From positions 124,595 to 188,594 of the forward strand of contig CAUYUJ010018628.1 of assembly GCA_963575745.1 (NCBI GenBank): DNA of 64,000 nt. The letters are read 5' to 3'. This stretch comes from Prorocentrum cordatum. Lineage: Eukaryota; Sar; Dinophyceae; Prorocentrales; Prorocentraceae. A model generated the notes under the pieces. It had not been told where the DNA came from. It was given only the letters and a program-made list of their open reading frames with translations, and searched no databases. The first letter of the stretch is position 1; the number at the start of each line of letters is the position of its first letter. The translations under genes were made by a program, and so were the position numbers. Shown piece by piece: positions 20,068-31,062 of the stretch.

Positions 20068-22791
20068 ATGATGATGCCTACTGCCCAAGAGGAGCTGACC
20101 TCAGCTCCCAGGCGTTCTCTTATGGACGATCCTGACGTTGACCCCTTTCAATTTGATCAAGCAGCTGACAGTCAGCCTGATCTGCCTGATTCATGTGCTC
20201 AGGTTGCCCCTTCTGCGTTTTCTGCAAGGGCAGCTACTGCGACCACGGGTGCTACGCCATCGTCTCGGTGGCTACACTCACCTGTCACTAGGGGGCAGGC
20301 AGAGAGCGCCACATGTGCGCCGATTGCGTTGACGAGCTCGGCCCCTTGCTCGACGAGGGTGGATGGCTCTACTGCTGGGTGGCACGATGGCATGCATCCT
20401 TTAGACCCTGGCAGCACGCACTGCTCAACACGCTCGCCCGATGGGCATCGCGTGGCAGAGGGTACCGACTGCCCAGGGGTTCGTCGACCCGATGTCAAGG
20501 TTACTGGCCAGGTGAAGGGCAAAAGCGACTCACAAATTGTGACGCTCAACTCGAGTTCGCTGGGTCCACTGTGCGACTACCTGGTGGACAGCACTGCTCA
20601 CGTGGTGCTGGCGCAAGAGCATCATGTACCTGATACCAAACTTGGTGAGCGTCAGTCGCAAGTTGAAGACACTGGCTGGAGAGGGCTCTGGGGCCCTGCT
20701 GTGCCTAACCAGGATGGAGGGCCTGGCACTACAGGTGGAGTTGCAGTTTTGGTCAGATCACACATTCCCATCAAGGCGCCTCCTGGCCGTGCTAGCCACG
20801 TACTTGTTCCTGGCAGGCTGGTGGCTGCGCACGTCATGTCCTTTCTGCCTGGAGGAGTTGTCTTTCTGTCGGCCTACCTCAAGGACGGCGAAGGGTACGG
20901 ACCGTGCAACGCCGAGCTGGTGTGGGAGATCATCGAGTACCTGTCAGTGCTCAATGGCATGCAGATCCCGTGGATCATCGGCGCCGATTTCAACATGCCG
21001 CTCACCGCCCTGGACCAGTCCGACTGGATAGCGGCGGCTGGAGGACTGGCTTTCGTTTCTGAGGCGCCCACTTGCAGGCAGGTTTCACCAGGCACGCACC
21101 TTGATTATTTCATTTGCAGCAGCTGGCTGGCGCCAAAGCTCAACCCCCGCACGTGCGTGTTGGAGGCTGCCACCACTTACCCTCATCTCCCCGTCCAGCT
21201 TACGTTGAGGGCTCGGGAGACGCCTGTTTGGGCTCGGGTGGCCAAGGTCCCGAAAGCTTTCCCGTCGACCCCTCCCATTGGCTGTGCTAGACCTCCTATA
21301 TACCCGTGGCACGCGGTTTTGACGACCGCTGCCCCGCAAGTGGACTCTGCAGCCAAAGTTGCCGATTTTTGGGATCTTGTCCTCGAAGGGGTGGAAAGAG
21401 AGCTGGCCGCCAGGTGGGACCGTGTTGGCGTTGCCGCCGAGGCCTACGTGGGCCGCAGTGGGCCTCTTGAGGTCCATTTCAAAAAGCTTGTCTGGACTCC
21501 CCCCAGAAGGAGGACTTATAAGGATCCGCAGGCACGTGCCTGGTCAGTCGCTCTTGGGTGGGCCAAACACCTTGGCAAGGCCAGAGAACATCTCAGTGAG
21601 CAAATTAGGCTGTTGCAAGAAAACGATGCTCCGTGTTCTGCTGTACCTCACCGATGTCGCAAGCTCTTTTCGGCTTTTGAGGAGTTCGATCGGTTCATGG
21701 CCAACATCGCCCGCTGTAAAAAAGTTCTTGCTTGCCTTGGCTCTGAGGTGCGTGATTTCTTCAATGGCGGCTTCGCCGTCCTTGCACGTCCCGATGTGGC
21801 CAGTATGCTTACCAATATCTACGTTCGGGCGAAGGCTGCTATCGCTCGTGCGGAGAACGCGGCGTCCCAGGCTTGGAGGCAATGGGCTAGGGACGCTTTC
21901 TCTGCTGGCGCCTCAAAGGCTCACAGGTTCTCAAAGGTGAAGGCCATCCAAGAGGTTTTAAGCAACCAGGCGCGTGAGGCTCCCCACCAGCAGGCCGATG
22001 CGGAACTCGTTCCCTGGAAGGAGGTTTGGCTGTCCCACGGTTGTTCCGTTCTCGAGGTTCCGCGTGGGTCCACCAGCTGGCCCAGTCTGCCGCGCATCAC
22101 GGCCGCTCAGGTGGAGGATGCTGTTCACACTTACCCCACTCGCACTGCTGGAGGCATGATGGGTATTCATCCGAGAGCTTTAATACACCTGCCTAGACAG
22201 GCATTCTCGGCGATTGCAGAACTCTTTAACTTGTGTGAGTTGCACCTAGCATGGCCTAGAGAGCGCGTCTGTAATGAGATGTGTCGTCTTGCCAAACCAG
22301 ATGGTGGGACTCGACTGATCGCGCTCGTCTCTTTGCTGTGCCGTGTCTGGGGTAAAGTTCGCAAGCCCATCACCTTCGACTGGCAAGAGCGCAATGACTG
22401 CCACGCTGTTTGGGGGACTCGTCGGGGCCACAGCTCCTCAGACAGTGCTTTTGCTCACAACATTGCTGCCGAGATGGCGGCGCTAGTCGGTGATATCTCC
22501 GTTTCTGTCCTTTTAGATATGATCAAATGCTTCGAGATGGTACACTCGGAGCAGCTACTAAAAGAAGCTGAAGCTTTGCACTTTCCAATGCGGCTAGCTT
22601 GGATGTTGGTGGATCTGTACAGGCAGCCACGACGTCTTCGAGCTTTCGGCAGTCTGTCTGTGCAGTTCTGCTCGCATCAAGGCATCCTTGCTGGGTGCAA
22701 TCATGCGACAGGCATGCTTTTCCTCCTCACGCTGCGCGCGGTGCGTAGGCTCAATGACATTTCGCCCTGTATAACACCGAGAGCCCTGTGA
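20068..22791 (+). pseudogene. LINE 2 ORF2, N-terminal part: EEP endonuclease and reverse transcriptase, truncated by TGA
   Basis: The best start is ATG 20068 (MMMPTAQEELTS), 55 nt after ORF1. The EEP domain shows IVTLNSSSLG, VVLAQEHHVP (Glu), GGVAVLVRS, IIGADFNMPL (Asp/Asn), HLDYFICS (Asp) and YPHLPVQL (His). The RT follows with a TAGGMMGIHPRAL region, a KPDGGTRLIAL block, motif A VLLDMIKCFEMV and motif B HQGILAGCNHATG. After LRAVRRLNDIS the frame degenerates and stops at TGA 22789-22791 before any F/YXDD motif C. Polymerase activity is therefore not expected. The same frame continues beyond the stop. Confidence 0.82.
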
Positions 22792-22828
22792 AAGTGTTCA
22801 CTGGAGCGTGCTGTGAAAGTGTTCACTG
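22786..22828 (+). repeat. 25-bp tandem duplication at the RT break point
   Basis: CTGTGAAAGTGTTCACTG occurs at 22786-22803 and 22811-22828, a 25-bp step. It covers the TGA and lies where the catalytic YXDD motif should be, so it marks the lesion that inactivated the element. Confidence 0.85.
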
Positions 22829-25305
22829 AAGATGCCAAGGTCCTCGGGCTCCACTCCCATGTCAAGAAGTCGGGGCTCATTGCTGGGAACAAAGTGGCTC
22901 GGAAGGTTTTTTCGAAGATGGCTATTCGGCTGCATCTACCTGTGCGTAGATGGATGAGAAATCTCGGGCATGAATTAGCTGCTGGTCGGGTTGTTCGCAC
23001 GCAGGAGAAGAAAAGGTTACTGGCTCTCAGGCGTCGTCGTGACAAGTTCGTTGCGCTGAAACATGCAACTGGCAAGCGTGCAACCCGACTGTGGAGGACT
23101 GGAGCTCTCCCAGCAGCTGGACACGGTGGCTCCGTGTCAGGCATCTCTGACACTGCGCTGAAGTATTTGAGGCAGCTTGCGGCTACGATCGCAGGGGCCA
23201 AGCAGCACGGTGGCATTACTTCGTATCTGCTGACGCAGGCCGATCCGCAATACGACCCGATCTACGACTCCACTACTTGTGTGTGTGTTAAGTTCGCCAC
23301 GTTCGTCTGGGACGAAAGGATTCAGTTATCGAGACTTCAACGTGCTTGGACCCGTCTGAGAGACATCATGTCCGACAACCCTACCTGGCAGCAGGCTCGA
23401 GGTCCGCTGTCGGCGGTGTGGCTTAGCCTGCTTCGCATCGGCTGGACGATGGTCAATGCCCACACCTTTCGCAGCGATCTTGGTACAGATATTTCGCTGC
23501 TGGTGGTGTGTCCTAGTGATGTGCGTATTGCGATTATTGAAGGTGTGCAGCGGTGGCAGGTACGTCGGTTGCAGCAGCATCTATACAACACTGACCCTCC
23601 AGAAGGGGAGCCTTGGTTTCGTGCGCTACGTAATGGCATACGTGCTGTAAAAGACCAGCGGGCTCTTGGGGCCCTGGCGGCCGTCTGGGGGAATGTGGTT
23701 CCGCTACCTGCTGCACTTTCTGCTCTACAATATGATGTACCACCCGTGTGCCTTGCCTGCTCCGCTCCTCAAGGTACGTACGGACATGTGTGGTATGCCT
23801 GCTCTAAGTTCATCACCGACGACGGGGTTGACGCGTTGGGTGACGAGGTTCCTGAGGCCCTAGCTAAGCATAGGCGCGTTCTGATTGAGTCTCGGGCCTC
23901 TATTACTGGGGAGCCCGATGTACATTCTAATTATTTAACTTATGGCATCCCTCCTCTACCCACTAATATTCCCGCTCCGCTTGCCAACCCGCCTATTTTT
24001 GAGTTTGGGGACGTCTCTGGGCCCTGGGGCCCACAGTCTTTCACTGACGGCAGCTGTTTTCACTCTGGGGTCCCAGAGGTCTCCAGAGCGGGTTGGAGTG
24101 TGGTGCAGTTATTTGATTGCCTGCTTCCCTTGAGGGCAGTATATGGAGCGCTTCCAGGTGAGCGTCAGACCATAGGACGCGCTGAACGTTGGGCAGTGCG
24201 GCAGGGTCTGGCTTTTCACCCACAGCATCAGAGTATCGTTTCGGACCTCCAGGCTGTAGTGCGTGAAGGCAACTCTTGGAGCCTGCATCTTTCCCAAGGC
24301 ATGTCCAAGCATGCATCGATCTGGAGGTCCATATTCGACTTGAAGTCTAATCACCCCCAGTGCTCGTGGTTCCCTGCCCATCTGAGTTTTGACGACGTTT
24401 TGGAGCGTGGGCTGTGTATCAAAAGTTGGGCTGGGAACCTGTGGGCTGATTTTTTCGCCAAACTAGGGGCTAGCTCTCACACGCTGGCCGAAGGTTTCTG
24501 TGCGGCGGTTTCAGGTCAATTAAAATATCACAAGTCCACGGTGCGGTTCCTTGCATGGGCTGCTCAACGTCTGCTCGAGTCAGGCACATGGACACAAGTT
24601 GACCCTGATCGCCCCCTCCGCCTCCTGAGAGCCCCTGCCCCTCCCAAGGTCACGGTCACTAGCCATGTGTTATTTCGCTGCGAGGCCACCAGCACTTACA
24701 AGTGCAGGAGCTGTGGCCGAGTGGCTCGCACTCTAGAGTCGCTTAAGAGCCTGCTCACGAGCAGAGACTATCGTGATTGTTCTCCGTCCTCGATCCAGCG
24801 ACACGTGTGCGACCAGTGGTTTCGCGATTTTGGGGCGGCTTTTAGGCCCGTGCAGCTGGAAGCAGTGAGGGTTGCTCTGGCTGCCGCTGATGAAGCTCAG
24901 CGGGCGTGCATTGATGAAGTCCAAGGTCCCCCGACTCCTGTGGCTGTCCCTGAGCCATCGGACGAGTTTTCTGTGTTTCGGGACCTTGGGCACGACGTCT
25001 TCCGTCATCTGCATGTTTATTGTTGTAAGTTGTGCGGGGCTCACGGATCTCTTGGCTCGCTGCGAAACCTCACGCAGCAATGTAAAGGGAGGTCCAAGGT
25101 TCCGAGTACTGCCGCCAACCAGAGAATGTCGATTAGACGGCTGGAGCGCGGGTGTCACCCCAGAACGGGCGTGAAGATAGATGGGGCCACCGAGCGCGGC
25201 GATGACCGTGCGGAGCTCCGCTGCGCTGATGAATCGAGGCCGCTGGAAGCGGCCGCCAGTGTTCCCGAACCCGTTCCCGATGGAGCGAGTTCAGGGTCTG
25301 ATTAA
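22792..25305 (+). pseudogene. LINE 2 ORF2, C-terminal part: RT connection, RNase H and zinc fingers
   Basis: This continues the frame of the upstream part after the TGA. VLGLHSHVKKSGLIAG resembles the segment after RT motif C. A zinc-binding CLACSAPQGTYGHVWYAC lies near 23750. RNase H motifs follow: SFTDGSCF (Asp), GRAERWAVRQG (Glu), VSDLQAVV (Asp) and WADFFAKLG (Asp). Two further Cys/His clusters (CRSCG...C...H and YCCKLCG...C...C) end the protein. RNase H would remove the RNA strand during element synthesis. Apart from the missing RT motif, the part is open to TAA 25303-25305. Confidence 0.78.
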
Positions 25306-25543
25306 ACTCGTTTTGTTTTTCTTGGGCCGCCCTTGTAGTCTGTCGCCCGTCGTCTCCCCCTCCCCCGCCGCATACGTGTGCCTCTACCTGGTGCTCTCGG
25401 CGCTGGGGAGGATGGCGCGCGACGTGGCCAGGCAGGCGGGGCGGCCCTCCCGCTCGGCCCACGCCCTGGCGTGTGCTGGGTGTTGAGTGTACCGGACCAC
25501 CAGCTCGAGGCTTGCCTCTTGCTGGTGGCGTGCGGTCCGCGCG
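25306..25543 (+). other. 3' untranslated end of LINE 2
   Basis: 238 nt after the ORF2 stop, ending in GCGTGCGGTCCGCGCG with no poly(A) or simple tail before the TSD. The 3' ends of LINE 1 and LINE 2 share no obvious sequence. Confidence 0.6.
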
Positions 25544-25560
25544 CCTTCGCATTCCTCCTT
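25544..25560. repeat. Target-site duplication, 3' copy of LINE 2
   Basis: CCTTCGCATTCCTCCTT, followed at once by a partial second copy (TTCGCATTCCTCCTT). Confidence 0.7.
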
Positions 25561-26125
25561 CGCATTCCTCCTTTCCTCCACCATACTATCCTGCTCCTCT
25601 TCCTTCCCCCTCCTCCTCCTTCTCCTCCTCCTCCTCCCTTCCTCCTCCCCTTCCTCCTCCTCCTCCTCCTCCTCTCCCTCCTCCTCCTCCTCCTCCTCCT
25701 CCTCCTCCTCCTCCTCCTCCCCTCCTTCTCTCCTCCCAGCTCCCCGTCCCTCCTCCTCTCCTCCTCCTCCTCCTCCTCTCCTCCTTCCTTCCCCTTCTCG
25801 TCTCCTTCTCCCCCGCTTTCCCCCGTTCCTCCTCCATACTATCCTCCTCCTCGTCCTCCTCATCCCCTCCTCCCCCCTCCTCCTCCTCCTCCTCCTCTCC
25901 TCCTCCTCCTCCTCCTCTCCTCCTCCTCCTCCTCTCCTCCTCCTCCTCTTCCTCCTCCTCCTCCCTTCCTCCTCCCCCTCCCCCTCCCCTCCCCTCCTCC
26001 TCCTCCTCCTCCTCCTCCTCTCTCCTCCTCCTCCTCCTCCTCCTCCTCCTCCTCCTCCTCCTCCTCCTCCTCCTCCTCCTCCTCCTCCTCCTCCTCCTCC
26101 TCCTCCTCCTCCTCTCCTCGTGTAA
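25561..26125. repeat. Large (CCT)n/(TCC)n block
   Basis: About 565 bp of CCT, CCTT and CCCT units, with ~100 bp of pure CCT at the right end. Downstream DNA to 26799 has no gene; 26516-26632 is a copy of the dispersed repeat at 10100. Confidence 0.92.
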
Positions 26126-26799
26126 GACCACTGAGAGGGGGCCACTCCTCGTCGTACATGCCGAGGCCGAGCGGGTCCCCGAAGTCGCCCGGCTGCGCAC
26201 GCATTCCGGGAGGGAAGGGGAGGATTGATGCTTCGGGCTCAGACACCGTGGGCGTGCCGGACCCTCTCCTGGGCACCAAGGAGCATCCCGTGGAGGCCAA
26301 CCGGAGGCCTCTGGGAACCTCCTCCTGCTCGTCTTCTCGGGGCGGACGACAGAGGGGATAGCTAAGAGGAGGTCAACGAATCGGCCGCAGGCACCTGCAG
26401 CCGGAGGCGCCGATGCACCGACGAAAGCGCTTGGCGGCGGGGCCGAAGCCACCAGCTGCATATTTCGTGCCACCCCGCTCCCAATCCCCAATCCCCTCTC
26501 TCTCCCCGTCGCTCGGACGTCCATTCCCTCTGCTTTTTTTTCGCTTTCGTGCGCGTTGATTTCGCAGGATAATCCAGGATGCTCCTTAAGGATCCCCGCC
26601 GAGAAAAAGTGCACACGTCCGAGCGATACCTCGTCTGGGCCGCTCCTTCCAGGAGCCTCGGTGCAAGACGCTGCCGCGCCCCTCCAGAGAGCGCTGGCCC
26701 GGACATCCAGGAAACGAGGACGGAACACGGCCGGCCCCTCTGCCTGCGCCCACACGCACGATGTGCGATGAACAAACGGAACATCGAAAAATCATCCCG

Positions 26800-27282
26800 G
26801 CCTCCTCCTCCTCCTCGCCCTGCTCTTCTTTTTCCTCCTCCTCCTCCTCCTTCCCCCTCCTTCTCCTCCTTCTCCCCCTCCCCCTCCTCCTCCTTCTCCT
26901 CCTCCTCCTCCTCCTCCTCCTCCTCCTCCTCCTCCTCCTCCTCCCCCTCCTCCTCCGCCTCCTCCTCCTCCTCCTCCTCCTCCTCCCCTCCTCCTCCTCC
27001 TCTTCCTCCTCCTCCTCCTCCTTCCCTCCTCCTCCTCCTCCTCCTCCTCCCTCCTCCTCCTCCTCCTCCTCCCTCCTCTCCCCTCCTCCGCCTCCTCCGC
27101 CTCCTCCTCCTCCTCCTCCTCCTCCTCCTCCTCCCTCCTCCCTCCTCCTCCTCCTCCTCCTCCTCCCCTCCTCCTCCTCCTCCTCCCTCCTCCCTCCTCC
27201 TCCTCCTCCTCCTCCTCCTCCTCCTCCTTCTCCTCCTCCTCCTCCTCCTCCTCCTCCTCCTCCTCCTCCTCCTCCTCCTCAT
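26800..27282. repeat. Second large (CCT)n block
   Basis: About 480 bp of pyrimidine-rich CCT repeats. The long poly-Ser/Pro/Leu and Glu/Arg/Gly frames on both strands are artefacts. Confidence 0.92.
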
Positions 27283-27875
27283 CCCCCGGCCAGCCCTCTG
27301 GCCGAGATCGAGCATACGCAGACAATTTTTGGGGGCAAATCCAAGCGCGCAAACCAGTGCTGGGGGGACCTGTGGGCCCGCATCGGAAGTCGCTCCGGCG
27401 AAGAGTCGCTCCAACCAGCCCAGGCCGACCCCGGCCAACCCGCCATCGCACTCAAGATCGCCACAGGCGACGTCATGCTTTCTCCGACACGCGATAGCCA
27501 GAAGCCCCGACCCCTCCCCGGGGGCCCGCCTCTCGTCGCGAGCCGCTGCTTGACATGCTCCTCGATGGCCCTCGCCGACGGACAAAGGCACCACGCCCGA
27601 GCGATGCCGCAATGCCAAGCCCCCGGAACCGAAAACGACGCCAGACGCCCGCCCTGCATCTCGTCGACGCGAGCACGTCTGGGCCATCGCAGTCGCCGTG
27701 CGCACCGCGCGGCCCAAGGCGACCGGGCGCTGCGGGGCGCCTGCGCGGGGAGGGAGCAGGAGCGGGGCGGGGGCCGGGGCGCGGCCGGGGGGCCGCGGCA
27801 GCGGCGGGCAACTGGGGCTGACTGGCGAGGGCATCTGCGAGGGCGCCAGGCGCGACAGGCCGGCCGCACCGGCGT
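27283..27875. other. GC-rich unassigned DNA
   Basis: No credible gene. 27548-27610 is a diverged copy of the dispersed repeat seen at 10100 and 26516. Confidence 0.5.
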
Positions 27876-28083
27876 GAGCCTGTTTTTTTTTGACTCTGGC
27901 AAGTTTACTTGCATGGACGGGGGGGGGGGCTGAGCCTGAAGCAAGCCCGGGGGGGGGGCGCGGAAATCACGCAAGTCGAAAGGCACTTGCACGCTAGTAT
28001 TCGCTTGAAGAGGGGCGAGGGGGGGGGGGGGGGGGAGCGAACGCCATGCAAGTAAACTTGCCTGAATCCAAAAAAACAGGCTC
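27876..28083. mobile_element. MITE with CAAGTTTACTTGCATGG inverted ends, copy 1
   Basis: GAGCCTG, a poly(T) run, GGCAAGTTTACTTGCATGG at the left and CCATGCAAGTAAACTTGCC, a poly(A) run, CAGGCTC at the right form ~40-bp inverted ends. G-runs lie just inside each arm. Related copies occur at 28761-28893 and 40688-40908. Confidence 0.8.
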
Positions 28084-28392
28084 CATATGAACTTGTTCAA
28101 TCCGCCGCCCTATAGGACCAGGTCCGGCAAGTCCTCCTATAGGCGGATCTGGAATAACAGCTAGAAGATAATCAAACATATTAAAACATGGTTACAACGA
28201 GTAGACAAGTCGTCCCCGTACTAGTTGTTCGACTGTACTCGAATCTTCCTCCTGAGAGACATGCCCGACGTCACCCTATAGGAGATCCCGGCCGCTTGCC
28301 CGGGGGCACTCCGCGCTGCGGTCCCGGACCTGGGACCCGAGAGCGGCCGCCCGAGGGGGGCCGCCCGAGGGGGGCGATGTTGTCCTGCCCCA

Positions 28393-28605
28393 TGTTGGAG
28401 GCCTGGAAATGGGCACCAACACCAACACAGGGGGGGTTCCTCCACAAGGGGAAGATGATCCTGGATTTCGGTGTTGGTGGTAATATTTGGGCCACCTTGG
28501 AAGCCAGAATATTACCACCATCACCGGGATCGGGATCTTCTTCCCTCGGTGGATGCACACCGACGAAATTGGTGTTGGTGTCAACCTCTAGGCCTGCGAC
28601 CATGG
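28393..28605. mobile_element. MITE-like inverted repeat with CACCAACACCAAC arms
   Basis: GTTGGAGGCCTGG and CACCAACACCAACAC are mirrored by GTTGGTGTCAACCTCTAGGCC at the right end, with an inner pair GTGGTAATATT / AATATTACCAC. Confidence 0.65.
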
Positions 28606-28760
28606 GCCTGCCTGTCGATGATCCCCAGAGCGCCTGTCAGCGCCAACGTGTGCATTGTCTGCCGAAGCACTCCAGGCGCGACGCAGGCGCGGCGTGCTGT
28701 CGTGGGAGCTGCACGGGGGTGAGAACACGCGACGCCACTGCGGCAGAGAATCCTAACTAA

Positions 28761-28893
28761 GAGCCTGTTTTTTTTGGATTCAGGCAAGCTTACTTGCATG
28801 GCGTTCGCCCCCCCCCCCCCCCCCCCCCCCCCTCGCCCCTCTTCAAGCGAATACTAGCGTGCAAGTACCTCTCGACTTGCGCGATTTCCGTGC
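28761..28893. mobile_element. MITE with CAAGTTTACTTGCATGG ends, truncated copy in reverse orientation
   Basis: It matches the reverse complement of 27876-28083 from GAGCCTG through TTGCGCGATTTCCG, then diverges. About 80 bp of the other end are missing. Confidence 0.75.
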
Positions 28894-29102
28894 TGCTAAG
28901 ACGCCCTCCCCCCTCTCCCCACCCCCCTCGGCGCGTGGCTGAGGGCGGCTCGCGGAGAGCTCTCCGGGCGGGGAGGCCCGGGGCGTCCCCGACGTGGAGA
29001 CGGCGCGCCGCGCCGAGAGGCGCGCCATGGGCCCCGGCGGGCGGAGCAGCACGCCGGCCAGGAGGTTGCCGGCCGCGGCACGGGCCCTTACCGGCCTCGA
29101 AC

Positions 29103-29250
29103 TTTAACGAAGGATTTCAAAAAAACGAAGGATTGCAAAAAAAACGAAGGATTGCAATCCTTCGTTTTTTTTGCAATCCTTCGTTTTTTTGCAATCCTTC
29201 GTTTTTGTCCAATCCTTGTTTTTTTTGTTTTGTTTTGCAATCCTTCGTTC
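29103..29250. repeat. Palindromic array of ACGAAGGATTGCAAAAAA units
   Basis: Two to three units in one orientation are followed by three in the other (TTTTTTGCAATCCTTCGT), making an imperfect 150-bp foldback. A close relative lies at 60303-60432. Confidence 0.85.
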
Positions 29251-29993
29251 CCCTGTCCCTAAGATTGACACGGCAGAAGGCGATGGCCATCTTAGAAGAG
29301 ATGCGCCCTCAACAAAAGAAGGGGATCCCTAGGATGGGCATCGTGATGGTAAGGAGATGCCCAGCACAGGGATAGGGATAGGTTCCAGGCTGATAAAGTC
29401 CTGAGGATGATCGAGCCCGGAGGAGTGGCGGAAAGTATAGCTTTTTGTGGCCCCCGGCCGGCCCCATGCGCGCGCCGCTCCCCAGCAAGGCACGGCTGGC
29501 TCGTGCGGGGGCGGCTTCGGCGCTGGCCTCGGGCACCGCGCGGCAAGCGCTCCACCTCGAACGACCGGCGGCTTCCCGATCGCAAGATCGCGCTGTACTC
29601 GGCGGTGGACAAACCGACGGAGACCTCGCGCTATCGCAAGATCCCTTTAATTGACCTCTCCGACGGAAACCGACGGAGACCTACGCAAGATCGCGCTATA
29701 CTCGCGCTATAATCGCAAGATCCCTAGTAGACCTCCCCTTAATGAAAACGGCCTGGGACCGAAACCGACGGACCCGGACCCGCAAAAACGACGGCCGCGA
29801 CGCCCTCTCGCGAAACGGAAACGGCCAAATCCTGAATCGACGTGTCAGGGTAGGAGGTCTGTCCACCCCCGATGCACTGGCTGACAGTGCCACTGGCGGC
29901 GGTCAGCTCTGAACACCCGCGGCGGGGCCGCGGATCCGCGTCGGCACGACACGAAGCTGCTGTGCACATCACCGAGCCCGGTGTGCGCGACCT
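29251..29993. other. Unassigned DNA downstream of the repeat-protein gene
   Basis: Short direct repeats (GACGGAGACCT..CGCAAGATC, ~55 bp apart) occur at 29615-29720. No gene recognised. Confidence 0.5.
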
Positions 29994-30827
29994 CTAGCGC
30001 CGGCCTTTGCCGCCGAGCCCGGCGACGAACGCCTGGGGGTTCCGCACCTCCTGGCCGTCGCTGGTGAAGAGGCCCCCGTCGTAGTCGTAGATCTTGGCCA
30101 CGTAGGCCTCGGGGTTCCAGATCGGCGTGCCGTCCGCCTTGTACAGGGGCGCCCCGCCCTTGGGGCCCTTGCCGCCGCCCTTGGCGCCCCTCCTCGCCCC
30201 CGAGGCCTGCCCCTCGCCCCCCGCCCTCTTGTAGGCGAGCGCCTCTTCCCGTGCAGGCCGTGCCGCTGTCGGCCCCCGCCTGCCGTCGGCGCCCTCCACG
30301 AAGGCATGCGGGTTCCTCACCTCCTGGCCGCTCGCGGTGTAGAGGCCCCCGCGGTAGCTCTCGATGTTGGCGACGAAGTTGCGGGCGTTCAAGATTGGGG
30401 TGCCGTCCGCCTTGTAGAGGATGGCCTCCCCGTCGCCCTTGCCGCCCCCCTTTGGGCTGGCCCGCGAGAGCCCAGCCAGGAAGGCCTTCGGGTTCCTCAC
30501 CTCCTGCCCGTCCGCGGTGAACAAACCGCCGTCGTAGTTGGTGATCCTGCCTATGTACGCTTCTGGGTTCCATATTGGCTCGCCGCTACCATTGTAGAGC
30601 ACGGCGTCACCCTTGGCGCCGCCTTTGGAAGTCCGTCGCTCTGGCAGCCGCGGTGAGCGCGACCTCAGCGAGCTCGCGTCGCTGCCGTTCCTCAGCAGCA
30701 GCGACGCGAAGCGGCTCGGGTTCCGTATCTCCTCCCCGTCCGCAGTGAAGAGGCCGCCCTCGTACCTGTCGATCTTGGCGACGAAGGCGCTAGGGTTCCG
30801 CACCTCGGAGCCGTCTGCCGTGAACAT
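29994..30827 (-). CDS. Internally repetitive protein with eight ~15-residue motifs
   Basis: The best start is ATG 30827 (MFTADGSEVRNPSAF), giving 277 residues. An open extension to 31025 would cross the spliced-leader relict and is rejected. The protein is built from eight copies of a motif like LYKADGTPIWNPEAY or LFTADGQEVRNPKAF. They come mostly in pairs about 20 residues apart, joined by IxxYDGG, and the pairs are separated by Gly/Lys/Arg-rich linkers (KGGGKGDGEA, GAKGGGKGPKGG). No signal peptide or membrane segment is evident. I do not recognise the family. The Asp/Asn/Gly-rich motif could be a short beta-hairpin repeat. The intact frame and SL relict suggest an expressed, retroposed gene. 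Confidence 0.72.
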   Translation of the reverse strand: MFTADGSEVRNPSAFVAKIDRYEGGLFTADGEEIRNPSRFASLLLRNGSDASSLRSRSPRLPERRTSKGGAKGDAVLYNGSGEPIWNPEAYIGRITNYDGGLFTADGQEVRNPKAFLAGLSRASPKGGGKGDGEAILYKADGTPILNARNFVANIESYRGGLYTASGQEVRNPHAFVEGADGRRGPTAARPAREEALAYKRAGGEGQASGARRGAKGGGKGPKGGAPLYKADGTPIWNPEAYVAKIYDYDGGLFTSDGQEVRNPQAFVAGLGGKGRR

Positions 30828-30899
30828 CGCCCGCGCTCGCGCCGCCCGCGCTTGCAGGGCTGAGCTGGCGCATGCAACTGCCGCGCTACGGCCCGCGGG

Positions 30900-30921
30900 C
30901 TTGGTCCGGAATGGCTGCGGA
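30900..30921 (-). other. Decayed spliced-leader relict upstream of the repeat-protein gene
   Basis: On the minus strand TCCGCAGCCATTCCGG-ACCAAG matches the DinoSL at 17 of 22 positions and lies 72 nt upstream of the ATG. A (TCC)n tract lies further upstream (31063-31128). Confidence 0.6.
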
Positions 30922-31062
30922 GGATGGAGGATGAATACGAGGAGACGCGCGCAAAGGAGTTCCAATATCCTACCTCGCCGAGTGGCGAGAAACGCCTGGA
31001 CGACAACTTTCGGTATAGCGCCCATGGGGCGAGGAGGCGTTGTGCAAAAGAGACCGGACAGG

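Larger units (their letters stand above)
18661..25543 (+). mobile_element. Non-LTR retrotransposon with RNase H (LINE 2), starting at a spliced leader
   Basis: The ~6.9-kb element runs from an exact DinoSL (18661-18682) through ORF1 (18873-20012) and ORF2 (EEP, RT, RNase H, zinc fingers; 20068-25305) to a 238-nt 3' region without poly(A). CCTTCGCATTCCTCCT at both borders is read as the TSD. The 3' copy is followed by a second partial copy in the same microsatellite, so that border is a little less certain. ORF1 is unlike LINE 1 ORF1, and the RNase H places it in another clade. The RT is dead: an in-frame TGA, a 25-bp duplication and loss of the YXDD motif. Confidence 0.84.

Noticed and set aside
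25561-27834. Long poly-Ser/Pro/Leu and Glu/Arg/Gly frames of 200-490 codons
   Set aside because: They are all six-frame translations of (CCT)n microsatellites.
30828-31025. 66-residue N-terminal extension of the repeat-protein frame
   Set aside because: It would translate through the spliced-leader relict and lacks the repeat motif; ATG 30827 starts directly with the motif.
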